Below, piece by piece: positions 9,589-18,781 of a DNA stretch of 64,000 bases. The notes under the pieces are model-generated. The model was not told the origin of the DNA. It was given only the letters and a program-made list of their open reading frames with translations, and made no database searches. How positions within the stretch are numbered: position 1 is the stretch's first letter; each line of letters starts with the position of its first letter. Position numbers and translations under genes: made by a program. This DNA is from Ruminococcaceae bacterium UBA3903 (GTDB taxonomy: Bacteria; Bacillota; Clostridia; Oscillospirales; Acutalibacteraceae), in contig DGFJ01000007.1 in the NCBI GenBank assembly GCA_002391625.1, forward strand, positions 16,113-80,112, in the 5' to 3' direction.

Positions 9589-9617
9589 TTGTGTTTGCTT
9601 ATCTAAAATGTTATAAT
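9589..9617 (+). promoter_or_regulatory. Promoter of the CPBP protease-tadA unit
   Basis: TTGTGT (9589-9594), a 17-bp spacer and a perfect TATAAT (9612-9617) lie about 30 bp before the ATG at 9647. A GGGGTG ribosome binding site follows. Confidence 0.6.
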
Positions 9618-9646
9618 CATCATATTAAATTTATGGGGTGTAACCA

Positions 9647-10687
9647 ATGAATAATAACTACGGATATGTACCGTTCAACGTACCAAACAATCAAATTGTA
9701 AGCAATGATGTTATTAATAAACAAGCTGAAATAAAAGACATTAAAAGACTAGGTAACAAAATTGGTGGTTCACTGATTCTATATACAGTGCTTTCAAATG
9801 TACTTTCTATTGGATTATTACTTTTTGTTATAGTTAGTGGAGCATATGACCAAGCTAACCCTAACTATATTTCGGGGATAAATCCAACGGCGTATTATCT
9901 GCTTTCTGGCTGTATATCCATAGCCACCGCCGTTATTTCCGGAATATTTTTATGTAAGCTGTCAAAAAACAACATAGACCATGTAATCAAGCTTAAAATA
10001 GTAAATTTCAAAAAGACGCTGGCTTTGATGTTGGTATGTATGTCGTTTATATTTATTTCCAATATAGCTTTATCCCTGTTGAACTTAAATCTTTCACTGT
10101 TTGGTTTTAAAAACACAATACCAGAAAGCAACAGTGGCAGCTCCATTGTTGATTATGGCTTATATTTTTTATCAGTTGCAATTATTCCACCTTTAGTTGA
10201 GGAATTTTTATTTCGTGGTGCTATAATGGGCTCACTGCGAAAGTATGGAGATGGTTTTGCAATACTTATTTCCTCATTGCTGTTCGGGCTGGCACATGGT
10301 AATTTTGTACAGACACCTGTAACTTTTTTAGCAGGACTCTTAATGGGTGCTTTGACAATTTATACAGGATCGCTAATCCCATCAATAATACTTCATTTTC
10401 TTAACAATTCATTATCTGTAGTTACCGATATTGCTGTACAAACCTTCGGAGAACAAATACCAAGTGTAATGTATACAGGCTTAATGGTAGTGTCCCTTGT
10501 TGTCGGATTGCTGGCTATGGCATATTTAGCAAAGAAAGACAAGCATATACTTACGGTTCTGCCATCAAGCACCATAGCTACCCTAAAACAAAAAACGCTA
10601 TATGTTTTCACAAGTGTTACCATAATTATTGTTGTTATAATTAACCTTATTACCGCAATAACAGTCGCAGTGGGTTCAGCATTATGA
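9647..10687 (+). CDS. CPBP family intramembrane metalloprotease
   Basis: This is a polytopic membrane protein of the CPBP (CAAX protease and bacteriocin-processing, PF02517) family. Roughly eight hydrophobic segments are visible after a polar N-terminal tail of about 40 residues. The family's active-site motifs are present: E185-E186 followed by R190 (EEFLFR), H217 in LFGLAHG, and H250 with N253/N254 in ILHFLNN. Family members process prenylated or bacteriocin-related substrates or act as membrane proteases; the substrate here is unknown. The stop codon overlaps the tadA ATG by 4 nt, so the two genes are co-translated, although no functional link is evident. Confidence 0.88.
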   Translation: MNNNYGYVPFNVPNNQIVSNDVINKQAEIKDIKRLGNKIGGSLILYTVLSNVLSIGLLLFVIVSGAYDQANPNYISGINPTAYYLLSGCISIATAVISGIFLCKLSKNNIDHVIKLKIVNFKKTLALMLVCMSFIFISNIALSLLNLNLSLFGFKNTIPESNSGSSIVDYGLYFLSVAIIPPLVEEFLFRGAIMGSLRKYGDGFAILISSLLFGLAHGNFVQTPVTFLAGLLMGALTIYTGSLIPSIILHFLNNSLSVVTDIAVQTFGEQIPSVMYTGLMVVSLVVGLLAMAYLAKKDKHILTVLPSSTIATLKQKTLYVFTSVTIIIVVIINLITAITVAVGSAL

Positions 10688-11160
10688 GCAACAAGAACAA
10701 CGAATTTATGGAGGCGGCATATAAATTAGCTAAACAGGCAGCTGACATAGGCGAAGTGCCTGTGGGAGCAGTTGTTGTTCATAAGAATACGATTGTAGGC
10801 ACAGGAATTAACCGACGTGAAACCGAGAAAAATGCACTGTGTCATGCGGAGATAGAGGCCATTAATAATGCTTGTAAAAGCTTAGATGGATGGCGGCTAT
10901 GGGATTGTGAACTATATGTTACATTAGAGCCTTGCCCTATGTGTACGGGCGCTATTATAAATTCACGAATTAAACGTGTGGTGTTTGGTGCATACGATAA
11001 AAAATCTGGTTCCTGTGGGTCAGTAATTAATCTTTTAGACTACCCATATAACCATAAGCCTGTCATAACAGGTGGTTATATGGAGGATAAATGTGCAGAA
11101 TTGTTAACCGATTTTTTTAAAAAGCTGAGGTATAAAAAAAACAGCAAGGAAGGTATATAG
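10684..11160 (+). CDS. tadA: tRNA(Arg) adenosine-34 deaminase TadA
   Basis: TadA deaminates A34 to inosine in tRNA-Arg(ACG). The zinc and catalytic residues are visible: H54-A55-E56, then P83-C84-x2-C87 in EPCPMCTGA. Length is 158 residues, typical of the family. The ATG overlaps the stop of the CPBP gene. The stop codon itself lies in the loop of an intrinsic terminator, so the last codons are part of the terminator stem. Confidence 0.95.
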   Translation: MSNKNNEFMEAAYKLAKQAADIGEVPVGAVVVHKNTIVGTGINRRETEKNALCHAEIEAINNACKSLDGWRLWDCELYVTLEPCPMCTGAIINSRIKRVVFGAYDKKSGSCGSVINLLDYPYNHKPVITGGYMEDKCAELLTDFFKKLRYKKNSKEGI

Positions 11161-11180
11161 CACCTTCCTTGCTGTTTTGT
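11140..11180. terminator. Bidirectional intrinsic terminator between tadA and the YnbB-like gene
   Basis: A perfect 15-bp stem (11140-11154 with 11162-11176) encloses a 7-nt loop. Seven or more A residues flank it on the left and T-rich sequence on the right, so it can stop both tadA (plus) and the murD operon (minus). Minus-strand reading gives the better U tract. Confidence 0.85.
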
Positions 11181-11221
11181 GTCTTTATATAAATGCGTCT
11201 ACGCTTAACATTAAGCTTTAA

Positions 11222-12499
11222 TTAGATTTTAGTATTAATATATCCTTTATCATACATAGCCTGTGCTGCCAATAGGATACCAATTTTTCCGCTGTGGAAG
11301 TTTAGTGAGCCTTGCAGCCATGCGGAATACGGCTCTCTTAGTGGTGCATCTGCTGATAATTCAATAGTTGAGCCTAACGTAAAAGCACCAGCTGCCATAA
11401 TAACCTGACTGTCATACCCAGGCATATCAGCGGGTTCAGGCACAGCAAAGGAATCTACTGGCGCACCAGCCTGTATTCCACGACAAAATTCTATTAGTGC
11501 ATCATTAGATTGTAAATTTAAAAGCTGTATAATATCTCCACGGGTGCTGTCCACCTTTGGGTCTACATCAAAGCCTAATAGCTGAAATAATGCAGATGCA
11601 AATACAGCAGTTTTTAAAGCCTCCCCCGTTGCGTGTGGTGCATTAAAAGCACCTAGAAACAATTCCCTGTTAACGCCTAGCGTTGCCCCTTGCTCCTTTC
11701 CTATACCTGGTGTGGTTAAGCGGTATGCACATTGCTCTACTAAAGCCTTACGTCCGGCTATATATCCACCTGTTGGAGCTATACCACCACCTGGATTTTT
11801 TATTAATGAACCTGCCATTATATCAACACCATAGTCTAGTGGCTGTTCTTTTTCTACAAATTCGCCATAGCAGTTATCAAGCATTACAATGGCACTGGAT
11901 GCTTTCTTTTTAGCTATATGGGCAATTTTGGAAATTTCATCTATTGTTAGGGATGGGCGTAGCTCATATCCACGGGAACGCTGTATGTAAACCATCTTTA
12001 TGTCAGAGTTAATTGCCTGTTCTATTGCTGCGTAATCTGGTTTACCATTTAAATCTAAAGGAACCTCTTTATACTTTATCCCAAAATCCAACAGCGAGCC
12101 TGAATAGTTACCGGATAGCCCAATGGCGCTTTGCAATGTATCGTAGGGTGTTCCTGTAACAGACAGCATAATATCATCTGGACGCAGCATACCAAACAAC
12201 GCCACGGTTAATGCGTGTGTACCACAAACAAAATTATATCTAACCAATGCATCCTCTGCATTAAACACGGTTGCATATACTCTGTCAAGTGCCTCTCTGC
12301 CTCTGTCATCGTATCCATACCCAGTAGTAGCAGAAAAATAACTTTCGCTTACACCGGCCTTTTGAAAGGCATACAGCATCTTTTCTTGGTTGTATGCCTG
12401 TATATCCTCAATAATTTTAAACTGATTATCACACATTTTCATTGCCTCATCAGCCTTCTGTAAAATCATAGGATTTATATTAAAAAATGGAGTTTCCAT
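11222..12499 (-). CDS. Methionine gamma-lyase family PLP protein (YnbB-like)
   Basis: This is a fold-type I PLP-dependent protein of the family annotated as methionine gamma-lyase-like or, historically, aluminium resistance protein (YnbB). The N-terminus METPFFNINPMILQ, the TTGYGYDDRGREALD block, and SLIKNPGGGIAPTGGY, whose lysine is the likely PLP anchor, are characteristic. Length is 425 residues. The ATG at 12499 has AAAGGA 6 nt upstream. It is the last gene of the murD operon, 17 bp after the GNAT gene. The true substrate of this family is not established; a cysteine or methionine lyase role is only a homology guess. Confidence 0.82.
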   Translation of the reverse strand: METPFFNINPMILQKADEAMKMCDNQFKIIEDIQAYNQEKMLYAFQKAGVSESYFSATTGYGYDDRGREALDRVYATVFNAEDALVRYNFVCGTHALTVALFGMLRPDDIMLSVTGTPYDTLQSAIGLSGNYSGSLLDFGIKYKEVPLDLNGKPDYAAIEQAINSDIKMVYIQRSRGYELRPSLTIDEISKIAHIAKKKASSAIVMLDNCYGEFVEKEQPLDYGVDIMAGSLIKNPGGGIAPTGGYIAGRKALVEQCAYRLTTPGIGKEQGATLGVNRELFLGAFNAPHATGEALKTAVFASALFQLLGFDVDPKVDSTRGDIIQLLNLQSNDALIEFCRGIQAGAPVDSFAVPEPADMPGYDSQVIMAAGAFTLGSTIELSADAPLREPYSAWLQGSLNFHSGKIGILLAAQAMYDKGYINTKI

Positions 12500-12516
12500 A
12501 ACAATTCCTTTCAATA

Positions 12517-13296
12517 TTAATTGGCAAAATAAAATTCTTTCCACTGTCCAACACTACTAAACCCCAGACATTTGTAAAACTGTTGCAGGTTAGTATCTGC
12601 ATAGTGAAGATAAATGTCTTTTTTATTATAATAGCTTTGGATATATTTAATTAAATTTGTAGCATATCCTTTGCGTTGATATTCTGGCAATGTGGCTATA
12701 CCGCTTAAAATCACACCTTGTGCTGTTACTGCCACGGCACAGCCAACAGACACCAGCGTATATGCATCATATGTCCCAAATATTGCAGCTGTACCTTTGC
12801 GTATTCTATGGGAAATATCTGGATAAAAGCTGTTAAAATCTGGAATAGCAAAGCTGTCTGACTGATTAGCTTTTATAACTGAATAGTAATCTCTAATACT
12901 TATTGTGTTGCTGACCCTATGACCCTTTAGCCCTGCACAGGTCTGCAAGGATTGGTATTGCATAACACCACCAATATTTACAGCGTTATTATGAGCCAAT
13001 GATAAAGCATATTGATTATCACATAGGACAGAGGTATACCCTATCATCTGAATAAAGGAATCCAGTTCTTCACAGTGGGACAAATTTGATAAATCAATGA
13101 TAATCTGCCCACCGTATTTTGCTATACCCGTTGTAAAAACATTTTTATCATTTTTCTGATACCAAAAACTGCACAAATTTGGATAATCCTTATAGGCATT
13201 ATAAAGTGCAATTACTCTGGTGGAATATGGGTTAATCTGTAATTTATCAATATAACCATGCCAGTCTTTGTTATTACCCTGTATTAGCTTTATCAT
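12517..13296 (-). CDS. GNAT family N-acetyltransferase with extra N-terminal domain
   Basis: The C-terminal half (about residues 160-259) is a GNAT acetyltransferase fold. GIATLPEYQRKGYATNLI is the acetyl-CoA-binding motif A, and a FYKCLGFSSVGQW segment follows, as in many GNAT proteins. The first 150 residues match no domain I recognise, but they resemble the N-terminal part of two-domain clostridial GNAT proteins. The ATG at 13296 overlaps the upstream M42 peptidase stop (ATGA). Its acceptor substrate is unknown; position next to two aminopeptidases might mean a peptide or amino acid, which is inference only. Confidence 0.75.
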   Translation of the reverse strand: MIKLIQGNNKDWHGYIDKLQINPYSTRVIALYNAYKDYPNLCSFWYQKNDKNVFTTGIAKYGGQIIIDLSNLSHCEELDSFIQMIGYTSVLCDNQYALSLAHNNAVNIGGVMQYQSLQTCAGLKGHRVSNTISIRDYYSVIKANQSDSFAIPDFNSFYPDISHRIRKGTAAIFGTYDAYTLVSVGCAVAVTAQGVILSGIATLPEYQRKGYATNLIKYIQSYYNKKDIYLHYADTNLQQFYKCLGFSSVGQWKEFYFAN

Positions 13297-14321
13297 ATAC
13301 AGTCGGACAAAATAGCGTTGGCAATAGCCTTTACCGTAACAGCTACAGCGTACAAATCGCTGTCCGCTATTAGCCCACAGCAAGAATGTAAATATCTGCA
13401 TGGTACAGAAACTGCAACAGTTCTGACACCGCTTTTTGAGCTGTGTATTGCACCCGCATCATTACCACCAGCTACTGCCTTTTTTAGCTGTGCTTTAACA
13501 CCGTTCTCCTTACCACATTTCATTGCCAGCTTAACCAGCTGTTTGTCATATATTGTTCGTCTATCCATAAATGAAATTACTGCACCATCACCAACGTTGC
13601 AAACCTGTTTGCAAGGCTCAACATTTGGGATATCAGCCGCAGTAGTGGCTTCAATTACTATGGCAAGGTCTGGCTCTACATCATACACAGCACATTTACT
13701 GCCACGCAAGCCTACCTCTTCTTGTACAACAAAGGAAAACCACATATCGTATTCAAGGTCAGAATTTATCATTTCTATCATCATCATACAACCAGCACGA
13801 TCATCTATTGCCTTGCCAATAATAATATTTTTTTCACAAATAAATGGACTAGAAAAGGACACGCTGTCACCTAGGTTAACAGCAGACATAGCCTCCGCCT
13901 TATCCTTAGCACCGATGTCAATACACATACTGCTATAGCTTGCTATTTTATCACGTTCATCGCTGTCTAATAAATGTACCGGCTTAGCACAAATAACACC
14001 GTTTATGTTATCCTTGCCAACAGAAACAGTCTTTCCCATAACAACACGCCTATCTATGCCACCAACCTCAGTGAATTTTAAAAAGCCATCCCTGGTTATG
14101 TCTGTTACAATAAACCCCACCTCGTCCATATGTGCAGAAATCATTAATTTTTTGTTAGGAGTCTTCTTTCCCTTTTTAAAGGCGATTAAATTACCCATAT
14201 TATCAGTTTTTATTGTAGTAGCATTATTTCTAATTTGTGAGATTATATATTTCCTAACATTCGCCTCATCACCAGATATACCATTAAGGCTGCACAGATT
14301 TTTTAGCAATTCTATATTCAT
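13293..14321 (-). CDS. M42 family metallopeptidase (first copy, glutamyl aminopeptidase/endoglucanase-type)
   Basis: This is a cytoplasmic dinuclear-metal aminopeptidase of family M42. The ligands and catalytic residues are all present: H64 in SAHMDEVG, D173 in AIDDRAG, the E201-E202 pair in VQEEVGLRG, E224 in IEATT, and H312 in CRYLHS. At 342 residues it has the normal length and forms the usual catalytic domain plus dimerisation domain. The ATG at 14321 overlaps the stop of the second M42 gene, and its stop overlaps the GNAT start, so three genes in a row use ATGA coupling. Confidence 0.88.
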   Translation of the reverse strand: MNIELLKNLCSLNGISGDEANVRKYIISQIRNNATTIKTDNMGNLIAFKKGKKTPNKKLMISAHMDEVGFIVTDITRDGFLKFTEVGGIDRRVVMGKTVSVGKDNINGVICAKPVHLLDSDERDKIASYSSMCIDIGAKDKAEAMSAVNLGDSVSFSSPFICEKNIIIGKAIDDRAGCMMMIEMINSDLEYDMWFSFVVQEEVGLRGSKCAVYDVEPDLAIVIEATTAADIPNVEPCKQVCNVGDGAVISFMDRRTIYDKQLVKLAMKCGKENGVKAQLKKAVAGGNDAGAIHSSKSGVRTVAVSVPCRYLHSCCGLIADSDLYAVAVTVKAIANAILSDCI

Positions 14322-15340
14322 TTTAATTCTGTACTCCTTTTTATAATATATTTGCATAATAGCATACTGGTATTTTCCAAATCATTTAAATCGATAACCT
14401 CTGCCTGTGTGTGCATATTTCTAAGCGGTATTGACACCAAGGCCGTTTTTATACCAGACCCTGTAACAGAAATACAGTCAGCCGTTGTACCTGTTGTGCC
14501 ACCCATTATTTCCAGCTGATATGGAATTGAATTTTCTTCTGCTGTTTTTTGTAGGCTAGACACCATGCTTTTATTTAATATAGGAGAAATGCCAATCATG
14601 GGTCCATTAGACATTTTTCCGCACTGATGGGAAGCCACATCTGGCTGATTGGCAAAGCTAACATCCACTGATATAGCTTCATTAGGTGATACTGTAAAGG
14701 CACCGGTCCTTGCACCTAAGCATCCTGTTTCTTCCTGACTGCTCAACAGTATAGTAACCTTGCAATTAAGCCTTTCACTATATAATGCTTTAGCACATAA
14801 TATTAATGCAGCCACACCAGCACTGTTGTCCAGTGCCAAGGAGGATATCCTGCTTCCTAAAAGCATTTTTGGTTCACAGTACATAACGGCTCTATCTCCT
14901 AGGGATACTAAATCATTCACTTCCGCTGATGACAAGCCTGTGTCAAGCCATATGCTGTCACCTGACATTGCCTTGTCCTCACCCCCATCTGTTAAATGTG
15001 GAGGTAAGCAGCATACAACAGAAAAAATCTCCTGCTTGCCTAAAATTTTTATTGGACTGCCAGCCAGTACACGTCTGTCTATACCGCCACAACCATCCAC
15101 CTTTATAAAGCCACTATCATTAATATAGGTCACAATAAAACCAATTTGGTCAATATGTGCATCTAACATAATGTTATAGTCACTGTTTTTATCACCAAAT
15201 ACTGCCATTAGGTTGCCATTAAAATCCACAGTAACATCGCAGCACTGCTTTAACAGCTCCTGTGCAGCAAACAAGGCATTTTCCTCTGCACCTGAAACAG
15301 AATATGCTGTAGATATTTTAAACAGGGTATCCACCATCAT
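14318..15340 (-). CDS. M42 family metallopeptidase (second copy, divergent)
   Basis: This tandem paralogue of the following gene is 340 residues long. H62 (DAHIDQIG), D171 (ALDNSAG), E203-E204 (SQEETGCLG), D226 (SVDVSFA) and the histidine of LRNMHTQAE retain the M42 metal site, although the usual Asp/Asn-Arg after D171 is Asn-Ser. That change may alter specificity; the enzyme still looks active. I chose ATG 15340, which has AAAGGA 7 nt upstream; an ATG at 15358 lies before this site. It begins 19 nt after murD ends. M42 enzymes often form large tetrahedral dodecamers, and two different subunits could co-assemble (inference). Confidence 0.84.
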   Translation of the reverse strand: MMVDTLFKISTAYSVSGAEENALFAAQELLKQCCDVTVDFNGNLMAVFGDKNSDYNIMLDAHIDQIGFIVTYINDSGFIKVDGCGGIDRRVLAGSPIKILGKQEIFSVVCCLPPHLTDGGEDKAMSGDSIWLDTGLSSAEVNDLVSLGDRAVMYCEPKMLLGSRISSLALDNSAGVAALILCAKALYSERLNCKVTILLSSQEETGCLGARTGAFTVSPNEAISVDVSFANQPDVASHQCGKMSNGPMIGISPILNKSMVSSLQKTAEENSIPYQLEIMGGTTGTTADCISVTGSGIKTALVSIPLRNMHTQAEVIDLNDLENTSMLLCKYIIKRSTELK

Positions 15341-15359
15341 GCACACATCCTTTAACATA

Positions 15360-16754
15360 TTATTTTAGATTATTTACCAGAGCTTTAAAGTGTTTGCCAC
15401 GTTCATCAAAGTTTTTATATAAGTCGAAGCTGGCACTAGCAGGTGACATAGAAACAATATCACCATTTTTGGCTACCTCATACGCCTTAGCCACAGCCTG
15501 CTCCATATTGTCAACATCAATAATTACCGGATTGTTTTCTGAGTAATTAGGGGAGCTTATTACAGCTTCTTTAATTTTTGGGGCGGTAGCACCCATTAAT
15601 ATTAATATTTTAACCTTATCCGATATTACAGGACCTAAATCCTGATACGGGATTTTTTTGTCATAGCCACCAGCCAGCAAAATAATTTTTTCGTCATACA
15701 GTGACAGCGTACCTAAGGCTGTTCTTGTAGGGCTGGATGCAATAGAATCGTTATAGTATTTTACACCATGCAGCTCTCTGACAAATTCGGCTCTATGCTC
15801 CACTCCCGCAAAGCTTTTTGCCACTGATTTAATTATTTCAACATCTACTAATCCCCACACAGCAGATATAGCTGCCATATAGTTTTCCACATTGTGCAGA
15901 CCAGGTATATTAATGATAGCTTTATTCATAATAGTAGTAGTTTCACCATAAATGTTAGCTATTATGTCCCCCTGTTCGTTTAAGTATACACCATTTTTAA
16001 CCACACTTTTACGGCTAAATTTCAGCACCTCACCACGGCATAGACTGGTAAAGCTGTTTGTTATTTCATTGTCTTGGTTTAGCACTGCCCTGCCAAAACT
16101 ATTTTGGTGTAAAATAACGTTTTTCTTTGCATCTATATATTCCTGCATATCCTTGTGCATATCCAAATGATTAGGAGCAAGGTTGGTAACAACAGCAATA
16201 TCAGGGCTTTTTCTCATAGAAATCAACTGAAAGCTGGACAGCTCTACTACTGCCACATCATCATATTCTATTTCTTCGATTTTAGGTAAAAGTGGAGTAC
16301 CAATGTTGCCACCCAAGTGAACTGTTTTACCTGTAGCCTTTAGAAGCTGTGAAATAATAGACGTTGTTGTAGTTTTTCCGTCACTGCCAGTAACAGCGAT
16401 AATTTCACAAGGACACAAATCAAAGAATACTTCCATTTCAGAGGTTACCACCACACCGTCTTCACGCATTTTCACAAGCTCGTCCATGTAATAACGCATA
16501 CCAGGCGTTCTAAAAATTATATCAACATCCAAGTCTTTTAAATAATTTTCCCCTAAGCTTAGCACAGCACCGGCTTTTTCTGCCTTTTTTGCATTCTCAC
16601 CTAATTTTTCTTTAGTCTTGCTGTCGCAGGCGGTTACTATCGCACCGTATTTTGAAAATAATTCTATTAAAGGTAGATTACTGTTACCGATACCTATAAA
16701 GGCAATTTTTTTGCCCTTCATACTTGTTAAAAAGTTTTTTACTCTGTTATCCAT
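15360..16754 (-). CDS. murD: UDP-N-acetylmuramoyl-L-alanine--D-glutamate ligase
   Basis: MurD adds D-glutamate to UDP-MurNAc-L-Ala in peptidoglycan synthesis. The N-terminal Rossmann-like domain contains AFIGIGNSNLPLIELF. The ATP-binding P-loop GSDGKTTT lies at about residues 123-130, followed by HLGGNIGTPLL and TNLAPNHLDMH, which fit Mur ligases of the MurD class. Length (464) is normal. It is not in a dcw-type mur cluster here but heads an operon with two M42 peptidases, a GNAT protein and a PLP enzyme. The ATG is preceded by AAAGG at 10 nt. Confidence 0.94.
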   Translation of the reverse strand: MDNRVKNFLTSMKGKKIAFIGIGNSNLPLIELFSKYGAIVTACDSKTKEKLGENAKKAEKAGAVLSLGENYLKDLDVDIIFRTPGMRYYMDELVKMREDGVVVTSEMEVFFDLCPCEIIAVTGSDGKTTTTSIISQLLKATGKTVHLGGNIGTPLLPKIEEIEYDDVAVVELSSFQLISMRKSPDIAVVTNLAPNHLDMHKDMQEYIDAKKNVILHQNSFGRAVLNQDNEITNSFTSLCRGEVLKFSRKSVVKNGVYLNEQGDIIANIYGETTTIMNKAIINIPGLHNVENYMAAISAVWGLVDVEIIKSVAKSFAGVEHRAEFVRELHGVKYYNDSIASSPTRTALGTLSLYDEKIILLAGGYDKKIPYQDLGPVISDKVKILILMGATAPKIKEAVISSPNYSENNPVIIDVDNMEQAVAKAYEVAKNGDIVSMSPASASFDLYKNFDERGKHFKALVNNLK

Positions 16755-16799
16755 GAATATTCGACCTTTCGGTTAAAAAATTTATTACTATCGTCTGCT

Positions 16800-16828
16800 A
16801 TTATACTTTTTTTGGCAAAAAATATCAA
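16800..16828 (-). promoter_or_regulatory. Promoter of the murD operon
   Basis: On the minus strand TTGATA (16823-16828), a 17-bp spacer and TATAAT (16800-16805) stand about 45 bp before the murD ATG. Confidence 0.75.
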
Positions 16829-16855
16829 CTGTATAGATTTATTAATGATATCATA

Positions 16856-16884
16856 TTGAAATAAATTTACGCCAATGTTAAAAT
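16856..16884 (+). promoter_or_regulatory. Promoter of the MocR-type regulator
   Basis: TTGAAA (16856-16861), a 17-bp spacer and TAAAAT (16879-16884) precede the gene. Transcription would begin near 16890, which rules out an ATG at 16885 and supports the start at 16912. Confidence 0.6.
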
Positions 16885-16911
16885 ATGTACAAAAGAAACG
16901 GTGGTGTAAAA

Positions 16912-18297
16912 ATGATATACGATTTTATTGAGCTAAACAAAAGCAAAGGTTCTCCACTATATTTACAGCTGTACACCACCATTAAGAAAAGTATAGAAAA
17001 CGGCAATCTTTCCTATGACAGTAAGCTGCCCTCTATACGAAAGCTATCAGAAGATTTATCATTAAGCAGAACTACCATCGAAAATGCATACAACCAGCTG
17101 TGCGCCGAAGGATACATTCGCAATGTTCCACAAAAGGGATACTATGTACAAGCTACGGTTCACAAAATAGCACCAGATAAAAGCACTATTGGTAAAATCG
17201 GATTACAGGACACATTTAAAGCACCAATTAAATACGATTTTACAGGTAAAAGCGTAGATATTGATAATATCAATTTGAAAATTTGGAAAAGATATATTCG
17301 TAATGTCCTAAACTGTGAATATTTAATAACTGCATATGGTCATCCACAGGGTGAAGAAGAGCTAAGAATAGCTCTTTCAAAATACAGCTATAGTGTGCGT
17401 GGTGTATGTGGAAAACCAGAAAATATAGTCATAGGAGCAGGTACTCAGCCACTGCTGTACCTAATATGCGGATTAGTGCGAGATTACGGTGACACTATAG
17501 CAATGGAAACAGTTGGGTTTAATCATGCTCAACAGGTTTTTGAGGACTGTGGCTTAAGCATAGTTAAAATAGACAGCGATGACAACGGTATTACACCACA
17601 AAGCCTAAAGGATAGTGGTGCAAGGATTTTACTTGTTAATCCATCAGGAAATTTAACAACTGGTAAAACATTAAAAATGAACAGAAGAATGGATATAATA
17701 AAATGGGCCAATGAAAATAATGGTATAATAATTGAAGACGATTACAACGGTGAGCTTCGTTACAGTACACATCCCATCCCAGCTATGCAGGGCTACAGCA
17801 ATGACAGAGTTATTTATATGGGTTCTTTTTCAAAGCTGTTGCTGCCATCCGTCAGGATAAGCTATATGACATTACCACAAAATTTAGTTGATAAATATAA
17901 AATAAACATGAGCAGATATAACCAGACGGCTTCTAAAATAGAACAGCTTGCATTAGCTAGATATATAAAGGACGGCAGTCTAGAAAAGCATTTACGAAAG
18001 CTTAGAAAAATATACAGCGAAAAGAGCGTGATAATGTCCAATACCTTAAAAAAGCAATTTGGTGACAGCGCAGATATATATTTACTAGAAACATCATTGG
18101 CATTTAATATTGTACTAAACAAAAAAACAGATATTAACCACCTATATAATAAATTGGTACAACAAGGAATAAAAATAATAAAAAACAAGTCAAAAGAAAA
18201 TTCCTTTGACTTGTCATTTTCCGGAATACCTGTTCAAAATATTTCCACAGCTATCACCATAATAAAAAACACGGTTGACACAATCAACCGTGTTTGA
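16912..18297 (+). CDS. MocR-type GntR/aminotransferase transcription regulator
   Basis: This is a fusion of an N-terminal GntR winged helix (about residues 8-75; SRTTIENAYNQLCAEGY is the recognition segment) with a fold-type I aminotransferase domain. The PLP-site lysine is in MGSFSKLLLPSVRISY, and EDDYNGELRY supplies the conserved aspartate. Such MocR proteins sense PLP or amino compounds and control vitamin B6, GABA or cell-wall amino acid genes. No pdx genes are nearby, so the regulon cannot be assigned. Length is 461 residues. The ATG 16912 follows GGTGG at 7 nt. Its 3' end contains a terminator for the opposite-strand XRE gene. Confidence 0.9.
   Translation: MIYDFIELNKSKGSPLYLQLYTTIKKSIENGNLSYDSKLPSIRKLSEDLSLSRTTIENAYNQLCAEGYIRNVPQKGYYVQATVHKIAPDKSTIGKIGLQDTFKAPIKYDFTGKSVDIDNINLKIWKRYIRNVLNCEYLITAYGHPQGEEELRIALSKYSYSVRGVCGKPENIVIGAGTQPLLYLICGLVRDYGDTIAMETVGFNHAQQVFEDCGLSIVKIDSDDNGITPQSLKDSGARILLVNPSGNLTTGKTLKMNRRMDIIKWANENNGIIIEDDYNGELRYSTHPIPAMQGYSNDRVIYMGSFSKLLLPSVRISYMTLPQNLVDKYKINMSRYNQTASKIEQLALARYIKDGSLEKHLRKLRKIYSEKSVIMSNTLKKQFGDSADIYLLETSLAFNIVLNKKTDINHLYNKLVQQGIKIIKNKSKENSFDLSFSGIPVQNISTAITIIKNTVDTINRV
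18262..18295 (-). terminator. Intrinsic terminator of the XRE regulator gene
   Basis: A perfect 12-bp stem (18267-18278 with 18284-18295) has a 5-nt loop. On the minus strand it is followed by a T-rich run (TTTTTTATT); on the plus strand there is none. It therefore terminates the minus-strand XRE gene and lies inside the end of the MocR coding region. Confidence 0.75.
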
Positions 18298-18309
18298 AGG
18301 GGTATGTAA

Positions 18310-18555
18310 TTACGCTCTACCTAAAAGATAATCTACCGAAACCTCTAGGATATCCGCCAACGCAACTAACTCAACATCAGTTACATATCTGATTTGCCCC
18401 TCTAATTTTGATAAGCCAGATGCGTTCATATCCACACCGCTTACCTGTAGCTGTGCTAAAAGTTCTTTTTGCTTCATACCCTTTTTCTTTCTGGCAATTT
18501 CAACTTTGGCACCAACTAAGTTCCTGTCACCCAATGCCTGTTTACGTAACCTCAT
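18310..18555 (-). CDS. Small XRE-family helix-turn-helix regulator
   Basis: The 81-residue protein is essentially a single Cro/C1-type HTH domain. VGAKVEIARKKKGMKQKELLAQL is helices 1-2 (residues about 14-36), SGLSKLEGQ is the recognition helix region, and VELVALADILEVSVDYLLG is the typical end. There is no sensor domain. GGAGTGG lies just before the ATG. It is a single-gene unit with its own terminator, facing away from the nicotinamidase gene, and its targets are unknown. Such stand-alone regulators also occur on mobile elements, but no mobile genes are near it. Confidence 0.8.
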   Translation of the reverse strand: MRLRKQALGDRNLVGAKVEIARKKKGMKQKELLAQLQVSGVDMNASGLSKLEGQIRYVTDVELVALADILEVSVDYLLGRA

Positions 18556-18781
18556 TTTTCCACTCCATCCGATACCGCCATTGCAGACTGTATCGTCATT
18601 ATTTCAAAAAATACCACAAATATCAAGAACCATTATATAACGCAGTTTTACAAAAAACAAGCTGTTTACCATCTTTTTATGACTTTATATACCAGAATTT
18701 CTAAAAATCTCTGTTTTATACAAATCACAAAAATGATTTTTGGTAATAAATTTTAAAATATATTATAAAGGAGCAAGTAAT

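Noticed and set aside
13318..13938. 206-codon plus-strand reading frame
   Set aside because: It lies wholly inside a well-supported M42 peptidase gene on the other strand and shows no protein-like motif or ribosome binding site.
18267..18295. Terminator for the MocR gene
   Set aside because: The hairpin lacks a T run on the plus strand but has one on the minus strand, so it belongs to the XRE gene.
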